Of a DNA stretch of 64,000 nucleotides, positions 1 to 10,600 are shown in pieces. Position 1 is the first letter of the stretch. The number at the start of each line of letters is the position of its first letter. Made by a program: the position numbers and the translations under genes. Below the pieces are notes generated by a model, which saw nothing but the letters and a program-made list of their open reading frames with translations, was not told the origin of the DNA and did not search any database. Source of the DNA: Photorhabdus luminescens subsp. luminescens (lineage in GTDB: Bacteria; Pseudomonadota; Gammaproteobacteria; Enterobacterales; Enterobacteriaceae); assembly GCF_001083805.1 (NCBI RefSeq), contig NZ_JXSK01000002.1:124001-188000 (forward strand), given 5' to 3'.

Positions 1-1239
1 CTGGAATATCGGTGAATAAGCGATGTTCCGACTCACCGCCAATTTCTCCACCAGAACATCAAACGGCAAATCCTGATTCATTTGTGCTTCAATGTTGACT
101 TGCTTTACATGCTGCAAAAACTGCATGAAATCAATCTTGCCCTGATATTCGGTTCTCAACGCCAGCGTATTGACAAACAACCCGAGCAGTGACTGTAACT
201 CTTTTTGTTTCCGGTTAGTGGCCGGTGTACCAATGACAATATCCGTTTGCTGGCTGTAGCGAGCGATAAATACTGAAAATGCGGCGTGCAATAACATAAA
301 CAGGGTCGCGCCGGCATTGCCTGCATGCTTACGCAACATCGCCGAAGATTGCCGATCCAATCGGAATCGCACCTTAACACCATAGTTGGTCTGTTTCACC
401 GGCCGCGGAAAATCCAATGGAAATTGGTGAACTTGCGGTATATCCGCTAGTTTTTGTCGCCAATAATCAAGTTGCGCATCAAACACCCCGTCAGCAATCC
501 ATGACTGCTGAGTGTAAGCATAATCTGCATATTGCACGGGTAATACGGGCAAGGACTCCGGCAGATTCTGCTTAATCGCTTGATAATGGGTGACAAATTC
601 TTCCATCAATAGAGAGAAAGACAATCCGTCTCCAGCAATATGGTGCAAGTTGATGATAAGAAATTGCCGCTGAGTATCCGTTGTAAAAAAGTCGATCCGG
701 ACCATTAGGTCCTTTCGTAAGTCAAACGGAGCAGCAACATACTGATAAAATATTGCTTTCAGTTCGGCAGGGTCACATGTCAAGTGCCGAACATTGATCT
801 TTGCCTTAACATTTGACTGAATCTCTTGCCATACTTCTCCCTGTTCTTCTCGGTAAACTGAGCGCAACACTTCATGGCGTTCGACAATGCGTTGCATGAC
901 TTTTTCAGCAATCGTTAAATCGAACGCGCCACTCACTTCCAACACCGTCGCCATATTGTAATGTTCGCTGCTGCCAAAGAGCTGGTCGATGAACCACAGG
1001 CGTTGTTGTGCAAAAGAAAGAGGTAACCGAGTCAGCCCTCTATCGACAGTCTTGATCGGTAATGGATTTGATTGTTGCCCTTGCAGATACGCAATAATCT
1101 CTGCCTTATGCATTCTCAACTCAGTAATCATATCTTGCGATACTGCGCCTTTAGGCGCGTTCAGCTTAAGCGAGTCAGATTCAAGGTATACCATAATGTC
1201 TTGCTGTTTTAAGTCAGCTAAAAATGCGGCGATATTCAC
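1..1239 (-). CDS. NRPS gene 4 of the operon, partial: docking domain and condensation domain
   Basis: This is the fourth NRPS gene, cut by the window's left edge, so about 413 N-terminal residues are visible. I chose the GTG at 1239 because it overlaps the TGA of the upstream NRPS gene (GTGA) and has GGGAGGT upstream. Translation begins MNIAAFLADLKQQ, a TubC-like N-terminal docking domain (about residues 1-55) that should accept the carrier protein of the preceding gene. A condensation domain follows, with LPLSFAQQRLWFIDQ near residue 80 and the catalytic motif HHIAGDG near residue 200. The motif form and neighbouring sequence fit an LCL-type domain. The adenylation domain, which would tell the amino acid, lies outside the window. 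It continues the assembly line after the His-like module. Confidence 0.9.
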   Translation of the reverse strand, partial: MNIAAFLADLKQQDIMVYLESDSLKLNAPKGAVSQDMITELRMHKAEIIAYLQGQQSNPLPIKTVDRGLTRLPLSFAQQRLWFIDQLFGSSEHYNMATVLEVSGAFDLTIAEKVMQRIVERHEVLRSVYREEQGEVWQEIQSNVKAKINVRHLTCDPAELKAIFYQYVAAPFDLRKDLMVRIDFFTTDTQRQFLIINLHHIAGDGLSFSLLMEEFVTHYQAIKQNLPESLPVLPVQYADYAYTQQSWIADGVFDAQLDYWRQKLADIPQVHQFPLDFPRPVKQTNYGVKVRFRLDRQSSAMLRKHAGNAGATLFMLLHAAFSVFIARYSQQTDIVIGTPATNRKQKELQSLLGLFVNTLALRTEYQGKIDFMQFLQHVKQVNIEAQMNQDLPFDVLVEKLAVSRNIAYSPIFQ

Positions 1240-4200
1240 AGTTCAACGACCTCCCTTTCTCCCCCAATCTGTTTATGTCGTTCGGCAAGCTGCTGCTCAA
1301 CATACTGTGCTAAAGCAAACAGAGTGTCATAGACGTAAAAATCCTTTACCGACAGTTCTATCTTCAATTCTTCGCTGATGACACTGCCGAGTTTGACAAA
1401 TTGCAGTGAGTGAATACCGAGCTGTACAAACCGGGCCGCAGTATTGATTCGCTCCAAGCCAAGCTCTCTATGGAACAATTCAGCCAACTGCTTTTCAGTT
1501 GCTGTCTCTGGCGGCGTAAAAGGTTCTTCTGCGATATTTTCCATACTTGGCGCAGGCAGGGCTTGACGATTAACTTTACCATTCTCAGTCAGCGGCATTT
1601 CCGGCAATAACACATAGCAGCCAGGCCACATAAACTCCGGCAAGATGCGCTCGACTTTATCGCGCTGTTCACGTATGTCGAGCATTGACGGAGCGACTAA
1701 ATAAGCCACCAAGGATTGCCGCTGTTTGTCATCCTGCCTGACACAAACTACAACATCCGCTACATCAAAATTAGCGCGGATACAGTTCTCAATTTCACCC
1801 AATTCGAGACGAAAACCGCGCAATTTCACTTGGAAATCGTTGCGACCAATGTAAGCAATCTCGCCTGATGGCAACACCTTCACTAAATCACCGGTGCGAT
1901 ATAGTCGTTCGCTGTTACCTTTAGCGTCCACATGATCAATAAAACGTTCAGCCGTCAGTTCTGGACGGTTCAAGTACCCTTTTGCTAATCCGACACCACC
2001 GACATACAGTTCTCCAACTACGCCAACCGGACATTGGGAGCGATCTTTCGCCAATACATAAAGCGACACATGGGGCGCTGGACGACCAATCGTGACTGGC
2101 TCAGTCGCCTTTGCAAAGATTTTCAACGAAGACCATACCGTAGTTTCCGTTGGCCCATATTCGTTGACCAGAGTTGCCTGAGGCTGACATTGGAAATGTT
2201 TTGTCTTAACTTGGTCCGACAAATTCTCGCCGGCACAAATCACCTTACGTAGTGAATGTCCTGTAAGGGAATCAAGAACAGCATCGTAGAAACTGGGAAT
2301 AAAAAGAACGTGGCTAATTTGTTGACTGTCTATCATCTTTGCCACATACGATGCATCTTTCGCATCTTGGGGGGCCATTAAATGCAACGTTGCGCCGCTG
2401 CCAAGCCCCCAATATATTGCCGGAGCCGATGAATCGAAAGCAAATGATGAAACCAGTAAAAATTTCTCCGGCACTATCGCGTATGAATTAAACCGTCCAA
2501 CCGTTGATGCGCTCAAAGCCCCGTGAGGGATCATCACCCCTTTAGGATTACCTGTCGAACCCGAGGTATAAATGACATAGGCAAGGGAATCTGCTGTCAC
2601 ACTTGAGGTCAGCATCGGTTCAGTACGAGACTGGGCGGCAATTTCAGTGTCATCAAGCAAGATAGTGCAAACGCTACTCGTTGGTAAATCGATCTTATCG
2701 ATACTTTTGTTATCGACGATAACCAAACCAACATTGCTGTCAGCCAAGATAAAACTTAACCGTGCTACAGAATAAGTGGGGTCCAATGGCAAATAAGCAC
2801 AGCCTGCTTTCAATATCGCTAACATGCTGACAACAAAGTCAATGCCGGGTTCCATCAAAATAGCAATTAACTGGTTGTTGTCGGCGCCTTTAGCCAATAA
2901 TAATTGAGCGATCTGATTAGCCCTTGCATCAAGTTCAGCAAAACTGAGGCTTTGCTCCTGATAGCGAATTGCCACTCGTTCAGGATACTCAGCCGCCCGC
3001 TGTTGAATAAGCTGATGCACAAAAGGTTGCTCCTCAGGCAGTTGCCAAACTGATTGATGAGACTTGTCCAATACCGCTTGTTCCTGCTCACTGATGATCG
3101 CTAATTGATTAATGGGTCTATCACCGTTGACCGCAATATGCGCCAACAACAACTGCATATTTTCGGCAAAACGGGCGATTGTGTCTGGATTAAAGAGCCC
3201 TCGATTAAACTCAAAAATCAGCGACAATCCGTCCTTATCTTCTGTCGCGGTTAAGGTCAAATCAAACTGCGTTTGTCCCCCTTGTTCCATCACCTCTTCA
3301 AATTCAACATCAGCAAGTTGCAACTGTTGAGATTCATAATTTTGCATTGAGAAAAGCACTTGGAATAAGGGCGTAAACGCGGTGCTTTGCTCAGCTAGCA
3401 ACTTCTCAACTAATAATTCAAATGGAATGGCCTGATTGCTCTGTGCATCAAGGTGCGCCTGCCTTGCACTCTTCAACAACTCATTGAATGTCAGCGTCGG
3501 TGTACAATCCAAACGCAACACCAGCGTATTGAGGAAACAACCAATTAGCGACTCCAGTTTCTGTCCCGGTCGGCTTGTAATAGGTGTGCCAATAACCACA
3601 TCCGGGTTATCACTGTAACGCCCCAGCATCACAGCAAAAGCGGTATGCAAGAGCATGAATAAAGTGGCATTTGCATCAACCGCTAATCGCTTAAGTTTAC
3701 TCACCGTCTCCAGCGGTATCTTTTGCGTGTGCGTTGCGCTGCGCATATCCAATTTTTGAGGACGAGCATAATCCAAAGGCAATTCATGAACCAATGGCAG
3801 GTTAGCCAACTGTTGTTGCCAATATTGCAACTGCTCGTCAAACATTTGCTGAGTTTCAGCTTGGTTCTGCCAGTAGGCATAGTCCGAATATTGCAGTTCA
3901 AGTTCAGTCAACAAGGCCGGTTTATCATGCACAATTTGCTGATAAAGAAGGGTAAATTCATCCACCAATATCGCCAGAGACCAGCCATCAGCAGCAATAT
4001 GGTGCAAATCAAAAAACAATACGCCAGCCAATCGCTTATCAGATGTCTCTGATTTTAGATCAGAGGCCAGATAAGCCACTCTTAGCGGCAAATCCCTGCT
4101 TAAATCAAATCGTCTCTGTCTCTGCCCCGCCAGCCAATTCTCTATCTGTTGCTGTTGGTCAACACCATCGGCAAGGGTGTCTTTGTCAATCTGGAAAACA

Positions 4201-4646
4201 TAGTCGTCCAACACGACTTGTTCCGGCATGCCTTGTGATTCTTGATAAACAGTGCGTAAAATTTCATGTCGCTTAAGAATGGCATCCATCGCCTGATTTG
4301 CGGCTGCTAAGGAAAATTGACCATATAAATTGAACGCGGTTGAAATCTTATACTGGCGTTCAACCGTGGAAACCTGTTCGACCAGCCAAAAACGGCGCTG
4401 CGCAAAGGATAACGGCGCTTTGGTAAGGCGCCGACGTTGTAATAACGAAAGCTTCGGTTGCCCCCCTACCTCCGCATGAGAGAGAAAATCAATAATTGCT
4501 TGTTTGTTTTGTTTAATAAATTTTCCCTGTTCAGGTGTGATGGCGCCAGGAGCAGACTGAGATTTTAGCGTCCCATTTTCAACAAAAAGACGAACTTCCT
4601 GCTCGGACAATCTATCAATAAAGCCTTTTAGGTTCATAATCACCAC
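1236..4646 (-). CDS. NRPS gene 3: docking-C-A-T, one module, His-like A domain
   Basis: A single-module NRPS protein of 1136 aa. Domains in order: TubC-like docking helix region (1-60), LCL condensation domain with HHIAADG near residue 219, adenylation domain with the YTSGSTGNPKG core near 698, and a carrier domain near 1079. The A-domain code read by eye is D-S-P-L-I-A-E-V-W. It shares D, S, L, A, E, V with the bacitracin histidine code (DSELTAEV), so histidine or a related residue is my guess. The carrier core reads LGIHSL rather than the usual LGGHSL; the phosphopantetheine serine is kept. No thioesterase is present, so the chain passes to the next protein. The start is uncertain: GTG 4646 follows GAGGT, GTG 4643 overlaps the previous stop as GTGA, and ATG 4637 aligns best with sister docking domains. 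Confidence 0.93.
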   Translation of the reverse strand: MVIMNLKGFIDRLSEQEVRLFVENGTLKSQSAPGAITPEQGKFIKQNKQAIIDFLSHAEVGGQPKLSLLQRRRLTKAPLSFAQRRFWLVEQVSTVERQYKISTAFNLYGQFSLAAANQAMDAILKRHEILRTVYQESQGMPEQVVLDDYVFQIDKDTLADGVDQQQQIENWLAGQRQRRFDLSRDLPLRVAYLASDLKSETSDKRLAGVLFFDLHHIAADGWSLAILVDEFTLLYQQIVHDKPALLTELELQYSDYAYWQNQAETQQMFDEQLQYWQQQLANLPLVHELPLDYARPQKLDMRSATHTQKIPLETVSKLKRLAVDANATLFMLLHTAFAVMLGRYSDNPDVVIGTPITSRPGQKLESLIGCFLNTLVLRLDCTPTLTFNELLKSARQAHLDAQSNQAIPFELLVEKLLAEQSTAFTPLFQVLFSMQNYESQQLQLADVEFEEVMEQGGQTQFDLTLTATEDKDGLSLIFEFNRGLFNPDTIARFAENMQLLLAHIAVNGDRPINQLAIISEQEQAVLDKSHQSVWQLPEEQPFVHQLIQQRAAEYPERVAIRYQEQSLSFAELDARANQIAQLLLAKGADNNQLIAILMEPGIDFVVSMLAILKAGCAYLPLDPTYSVARLSFILADSNVGLVIVDNKSIDKIDLPTSSVCTILLDDTEIAAQSRTEPMLTSSVTADSLAYVIYTSGSTGNPKGVMIPHGALSASTVGRFNSYAIVPEKFLLVSSFAFDSSAPAIYWGLGSGATLHLMAPQDAKDASYVAKMIDSQQISHVLFIPSFYDAVLDSLTGHSLRKVICAGENLSDQVKTKHFQCQPQATLVNEYGPTETTVWSSLKIFAKATEPVTIGRPAPHVSLYVLAKDRSQCPVGVVGELYVGGVGLAKGYLNRPELTAERFIDHVDAKGNSERLYRTGDLVKVLPSGEIAYIGRNDFQVKLRGFRLELGEIENCIRANFDVADVVVCVRQDDKQRQSLVAYLVAPSMLDIREQRDKVERILPEFMWPGCYVLLPEMPLTENGKVNRQALPAPSMENIAEEPFTPPETATEKQLAELFHRELGLERINTAARFVQLGIHSLQFVKLGSVISEELKIELSVKDFYVYDTLFALAQYVEQQLAERHKQIGGEREVVEL

Positions 4647-7600
4647 TCGGTTACCTCATATTCTTCCACTACAGCCCCAACTGACTTGTTACGTTGAATA
4701 ACCATTTCTTTTTCAAGCCAATCACATAACTGCTCTAATCTTGATCTTTCAAACACCATCGCAATTGGCACGCCAACGGAAAATGCCTGTTCAATTCGAG
4801 AAATTAGCTTCATCGCTAATAAGGAATGACCACCTAAATCAAAAAAGTTGTCGGCCATGCTTACCCTGTCTTGTTGCAATAACCCCTGCCAAATTTTCGC
4901 AACACTTTGTTCCAGTTCAGTCACTGGCGCGATGTATTTGGCTTTGACAAAGTTATCTGCTCCAGGCTGTGGAAGTCGGCTGCGATCCACTTTGCCATTG
5001 GTATTCAGCGGAAAAGCCGCCATCTGCACATACGCAGATGGCAACATGTAATCAGGTAAGCTAGCCGATAAATAGGCTTTAATTTCAGATAAATCCAATG
5101 AATTAGCCGCGACAAAATAAGCGATAAGCTGCTTATCGCCTGCTTCTGTATCAATCGCAATGACTACGGCTCCGGTTATGCCATCGAACTTACTTAATTG
5201 AGCTTCGATATCACCGAGTTCAATTCTGAACCCACGGATCTTGACCAGATGGTCGTTGCGGCCAAAGTAGTTGATCTCACCGTTTTGATGAAAGCTGGCT
5301 AAGTCCCCAGTTCGATATACTCGTTTCCCAAGCACCCAATCACAATCAAGATACCGCTCTGCGGTAAGCTGAGGCTGCTGATAATAGCCTCTTGATAAAC
5401 AGTCCCCAGCTAAATATAGCTCGCCGATGGCTCCCATCGGGACAGGCTGCAAGTACTCATCCAAAATATAACAGGCCACGTTAGGCAATGATCGGCCAAT
5501 CGTCGGCAAATCAGGCCATGAAGCAGGTTCTCCCTGTAATGTGTTAGACGTGACGACATGGGTTTCTGCCGGGCCATAGTGGTTCACTAACTTACATTGA
5601 CTATGTGTCGTGAAAAATTGTCTGATAGCCGCCGTGATTTTGAGCCTTTCAGCGCTCGAAACAATAACCCTTAATTCGGGGAACTGTAGCCCATTAACAC
5701 CGCTATACTCAGCCAGGTTCTGCAATACGGCATAAGGTAAGTTCAGGATTTGAAGTTGCACCTGCTGGATTTGCTTCGCTAATAGCCGAATATCCAACTG
5801 AGTCGATTTATCAATAAGTTGTAGTGAACCCCCGGACAACAGCGGCATGAATATGTCTTCAAAACTGAGATCAAAACCAATTGATGAGAACTGTAACCAA
5901 CGGTTCGGCCCCGTAAGCGCTGGTTCAAGCTGGCTAATACCTTGTAATAAATTGCTCAGCGCCCGCTGTGGCATTTCAATCGCCTTAGGCTTACCCGTTG
6001 AACCTGAGGTATAGAGCACGTAACCGAGGTAATCCAAGGAGTATTCGATAGCCAAATTACTGATTGGTTGTTTGTCCAGTATCTCTACTGTGCCAGGATC
6101 ATCCAATAACACCATTTTCTGGCGTTTTACCGCAAACCTATCACTCAAGGAGCACATCGTTACTAAGATCTCATCAGACAGATCACTAAGAATGATGTTT
6201 AAGCGTTCTGTCGGTAATGAGGTATCCAGCGGCACATAACCGGCGCCCGTTTTTAAGATGGCGATAACAGTGATGACCATCTCAAAGGAACGTTCAATGA
6301 ACATCACGACGGGAGTATTTACTTTCGCTCCCTTGTTCAGGAGATACTGAGCAAGTTGATTAGATCGCTGATTTAACTCACAGTACGTCATGGTCTCGCC
6401 AGCAAAATTCAACGCAATCTCATCGGGAGTCGCCTTAACTTGGGCTTCGAATCTCCCAATCAGAGTTTGTGAGTTGTCATACGGTAATACCGTTTGATTT
6501 AACGAATGCAACAGGAACGCCCGTTCCTCAGCATCAAGGATGTCGAGCGACAATGCGGCAACCTGTACCTGATTTTGCAAAGCAGTAACAAGTTGTCTGC
6601 TAGCATTGATGAGATATTCCACCAAGCGTTCAGCATCAAATCGACTGTCGATTTGAGCAGCAACAGAAAAATCATCCCCGAAATCGTCAATCGATAGGGT
6701 AATCGGGTAATTGGTACGTTCTCTTACATCGACCAACTCAATGCCGGTTTTTTGCCAAAGTTGGTTAAGCTCACTTGTCTCGCCACTTACTTCGGAGTGA
6801 CGGTAATTCAAAATACTGTCGAATAAACTGCTAGAACCCGCCAGTTTGCTACACTGTTCAGCAATCGCAGTCGGTACTTGCTCAAATTGCAGCAAGCTAA
6901 CCAGTTTCTGTTGCATTTCCTGCATTAATTGAGCCACGCTCAACTGACTCAAATCAACACGCAGCGGCAAGGTATTGATGAATAAACCAACGACTCGCTC
7001 AATATTATCAACACCCTGCAAGCGACCAGATAATACCGTACCGAATATGACATCTTTAGTACCGCTGGTTTTCGCCAGAACCAATGCCCATGCCATGTGA
7101 AAAATAAGCGCTGGACTTATCTGCCATGCAGAAGAAGTGCGACGAACCTCTGCGGATAAATCCGCAGGCAATCCAATTTGGATTTCAGTGAATACGTTAT
7201 TATTAACCATTCCACTTGTGATCCCAAAAGGCGCCGTGATTTCATCAACCCCAGCCAATTGCTCGGTAAAAAACTGTTGCGCCGCTTTTGTATCGGTTTG
7301 GCTGATGGCGTTTAAGACAAACTCCCGATAACTCAAAGCTTCTGGTAGTGACTTTTCATCACCGGTCAAGATAGCCAGAAATTCTTCTTGAATAATCTCC
7401 AATGACACATGATCACTTATCAGGTGATGCTCCTGCACCATAACATAGCGCTGCTTTTGCTGGCGGTCGATAAACCGGGTTACCCTGACCAACGGCGCCT
7501 GAGTAACATCCATCCATTGTTGTGATGGTTCCATAAACTGCGCTAACTGCTGCTGGATATCAACATCATCCCTCAAATCGATGTCAACCACCGGTAATGG

Positions 7601-10600
7601 CGCCTCTTTGTAGATAACCTGCACCGGTTCATCAATACCTTGCCAAAAAATTCCGGTTCGCAGCGCATCATGTCGCTGTACTATTTTATCCAATGCTCCA
7701 ATAAAGCTTTCCATCTCGGTGTTTGACGGAAATGAATACAGCATCGGAGTAACATAAAGGTCAGATTTCTCACACATCATGTGATGGAATAAGATCCCTT
7801 CCTGTAATGGCGCCAAAGGATAAATGCCAACAATATTTTGCTCACCTCCCGGCGACTGAGAGACGATCAAAGCCCGCTCAGTTTCCGACAGGGAAACCAG
7901 ACTTTCCAATGCTTCATGGGCTGTTAACAGCGGTGATCCCTGTTCGGTTGCCTGTAGTGGATCGTAAAGTTGTTTCGCCATATCCCGTAATTTCGGGTAC
8001 TCAAACAAGGCCCGAATATCCAATCGATAACCATGCTTTTTAATATGGGATAGCATCTTCATGCTCAACAACGAGTGTCCGCCCAACTCAAAGAAGTTGG
8101 CAACAGCACTGACTTGCGCCAATCCAAACAGTGTTCGCCAAATTTCAGCTAGCAGGGTCTCCTGTTCAGTGGCTGGCGCGATATATTCAATTTCCCCCTG
8201 AGCAACAAAATCTGGTTTAGGCAGCGCTTTACGATCTACTTTACGGTTGGCAGTAAGCGGTATCTCCTCTAGCGCCACAAACGCCGAAGGGACCATATAG
8301 CTCGGTAACTGCTGACTTAATAGGTGTCGAATCTCAGCAATTTTCTGCTGACCATCAAGAGTGATATAGGCCGCCAGATACTTGTGAGCCGATTCATCCT
8401 CTCGAGCAATGACAACCGCGTCACGAATGGCAGGCAAGCTACGCAGCCTTGTTTCTATCTCCCCTAACTCAATACGGAATCCACGGATCTTAACCTGATG
8501 GTCATCACGCCCGTAATATTGAATATCCCCTGCCAGTGAATAACGCCCCAAGTCGCCAGTTCGATAGAGCTTTGGATAGCGGCTGACAAAAGGATTATCA
8601 ATAAATCGTTCACGGGTTAATTGCTGTTTGTTGATATAGCCCCGCGCAACACCGTCACCCGCGACACAAATTTCACCAACAGCGCCAAAAGGCACAAGCT
8701 GTTGGTTTTTGTCCAACAAGAAGATGGCCGTATTTTGAATTGGGCGCCCAATACTTAGGGCGTCTCCCTGAAAATCGTAGGCAATGCAAGTATTGACCGT
8801 GTATTCGGTTGGCCCATAGGCATTGACTAAACGGGGTAAATGCCCCGGTCGCTGATACCATGCAGCCACTTTATCCGGCTTAATCTGCTCGCCGCCGACA
8901 CTAATTTGGCGAATATGCTCAGGTACTAAGACCGTATCTTCACTTACCACTTCGTGCCAAAACGTGGTTGGCAAATTCACCGCACTGATCTGGTATTCCC
9001 GGCACCTTTGCCAGAAAGCGGCGACATCTATCAGCCAATCTTCGCCACGTAAGACCAACGTGCCGCCATTGCCAAGGGCGCCAAATATTTCTTCAATAGA
9101 CATATCAAAACTGAGGGCGGCAAATTGCAGTACCCGATCCTGTTTTGAATAAAGATAGGCATCTGCAAGACCCACCACCAGATTCACTAATGCCTGATGT
9201 TCAATCATCACACCTTTCGGCATGCCCGTAGAACCCGAGGTATAAAGAACATAGGCCAAGTGGGTAGAACACAAACCCAGTTCAGCGGCGGAAAGATTAT
9301 CGGTTGGGAATCCTGCAAACGAGGTGGTAGTCACATCAATGCTCAATGGACTATTTTCAGGCAATAACTTGCTGTTATGGCTGTTGGTTATCACCATCAA
9401 AGGCTGTGCATCATCAATAATATAAGCAAGCCTCTCTTGCGGGTACGCAGGATCGAGAGGCAAATAGGCACTACCCGATTTCAAGATGGCAAGTACCGAC
9501 ACGATCATGTCAATACTTCGCTCAATACATATCGCAATCATTGAATCCGGTTTGGCGCCCTGAACAACCAGATAATGCGCCAACTGATTGGCTCTGGCAT
9601 TAAGTTGCGCATAAGTCAACTGCTGGTCGCCAAAGACCAGCGCAATGGCATCCGGCGTTTGCTCGGCAAACTTTTCTATCCGCTCATGGATACATTGGCT
9701 ACGGTCATACTCTACCGCTGTCTGGTTCAAACCGTGCAACAGGTAATCTTGCTCTTCCAACGGTAACAGAGCCAAATCGCCAAGCTTTTCGGACGGAGAA
9801 GCCACAATGCTCATCAATAAGGTGGTAAAACGTACCACCAGCCGTTTTATTGTCTGCTCTGCAAACAAATCCGTGTTGTACTCGAAACTAAAAGTCAGGC
9901 CTTCCTCTGTCTGGCTGGCATCCAGTGTCAATTCATACATCGCATTGCGGGTCTGTTCCGGCCTCGGCCGCAAACTTACCCCTTCCAATTGCAGCTCCAC
10001 ACTGTCATTCGTATTCATAGAAAACATGATTTGGAACAACGGTGAATAACGGGTGCTACGCTCCGGTTGCAACCGCTCTACTAATAACTCAAACGGGACA
10101 TTTTGATGTCGCTGGGCAGCCAGGTTTACCTCCCGGATCGATCTCAGGTAATCGATAAACGATTGCTCTAGCTCACATTCGCTGCGCAATACCAGCGTAT
10201 TGATAAAACAGCCGATCAACGGCGTTAATGATGTCTGCAAACGGTTCGCTATCGGGGTTCCCACCACAATATCTCGTTGCCCGCTGTGACGACTGAGCAG
10301 TACCGTAAACGCCGCATGCAACACCATAAAAAGAGTGCACCCTTGTGTCAGCGCCAGTTGCTGCAACCCTTTGCTAACCTCATTGTCCAAACTAAATGCA
10401 TAACTGCGGCCATGACTGGTTTGGTTGGCTGGCCGCCCGTAATCCAGAGGCAACCCGTGTACTGGGGGTAAATCCGACAATTGTTGCTGCCAATATTCTA
10501 ACCCTGCCGCTAACTGAGATTCTCCTTCTGCGCTGTGTTGCCAGACCGCATAATCAGCATACTGAATCTCCAGAGCCGGTAACGGGTTAGCCCGACCTTG

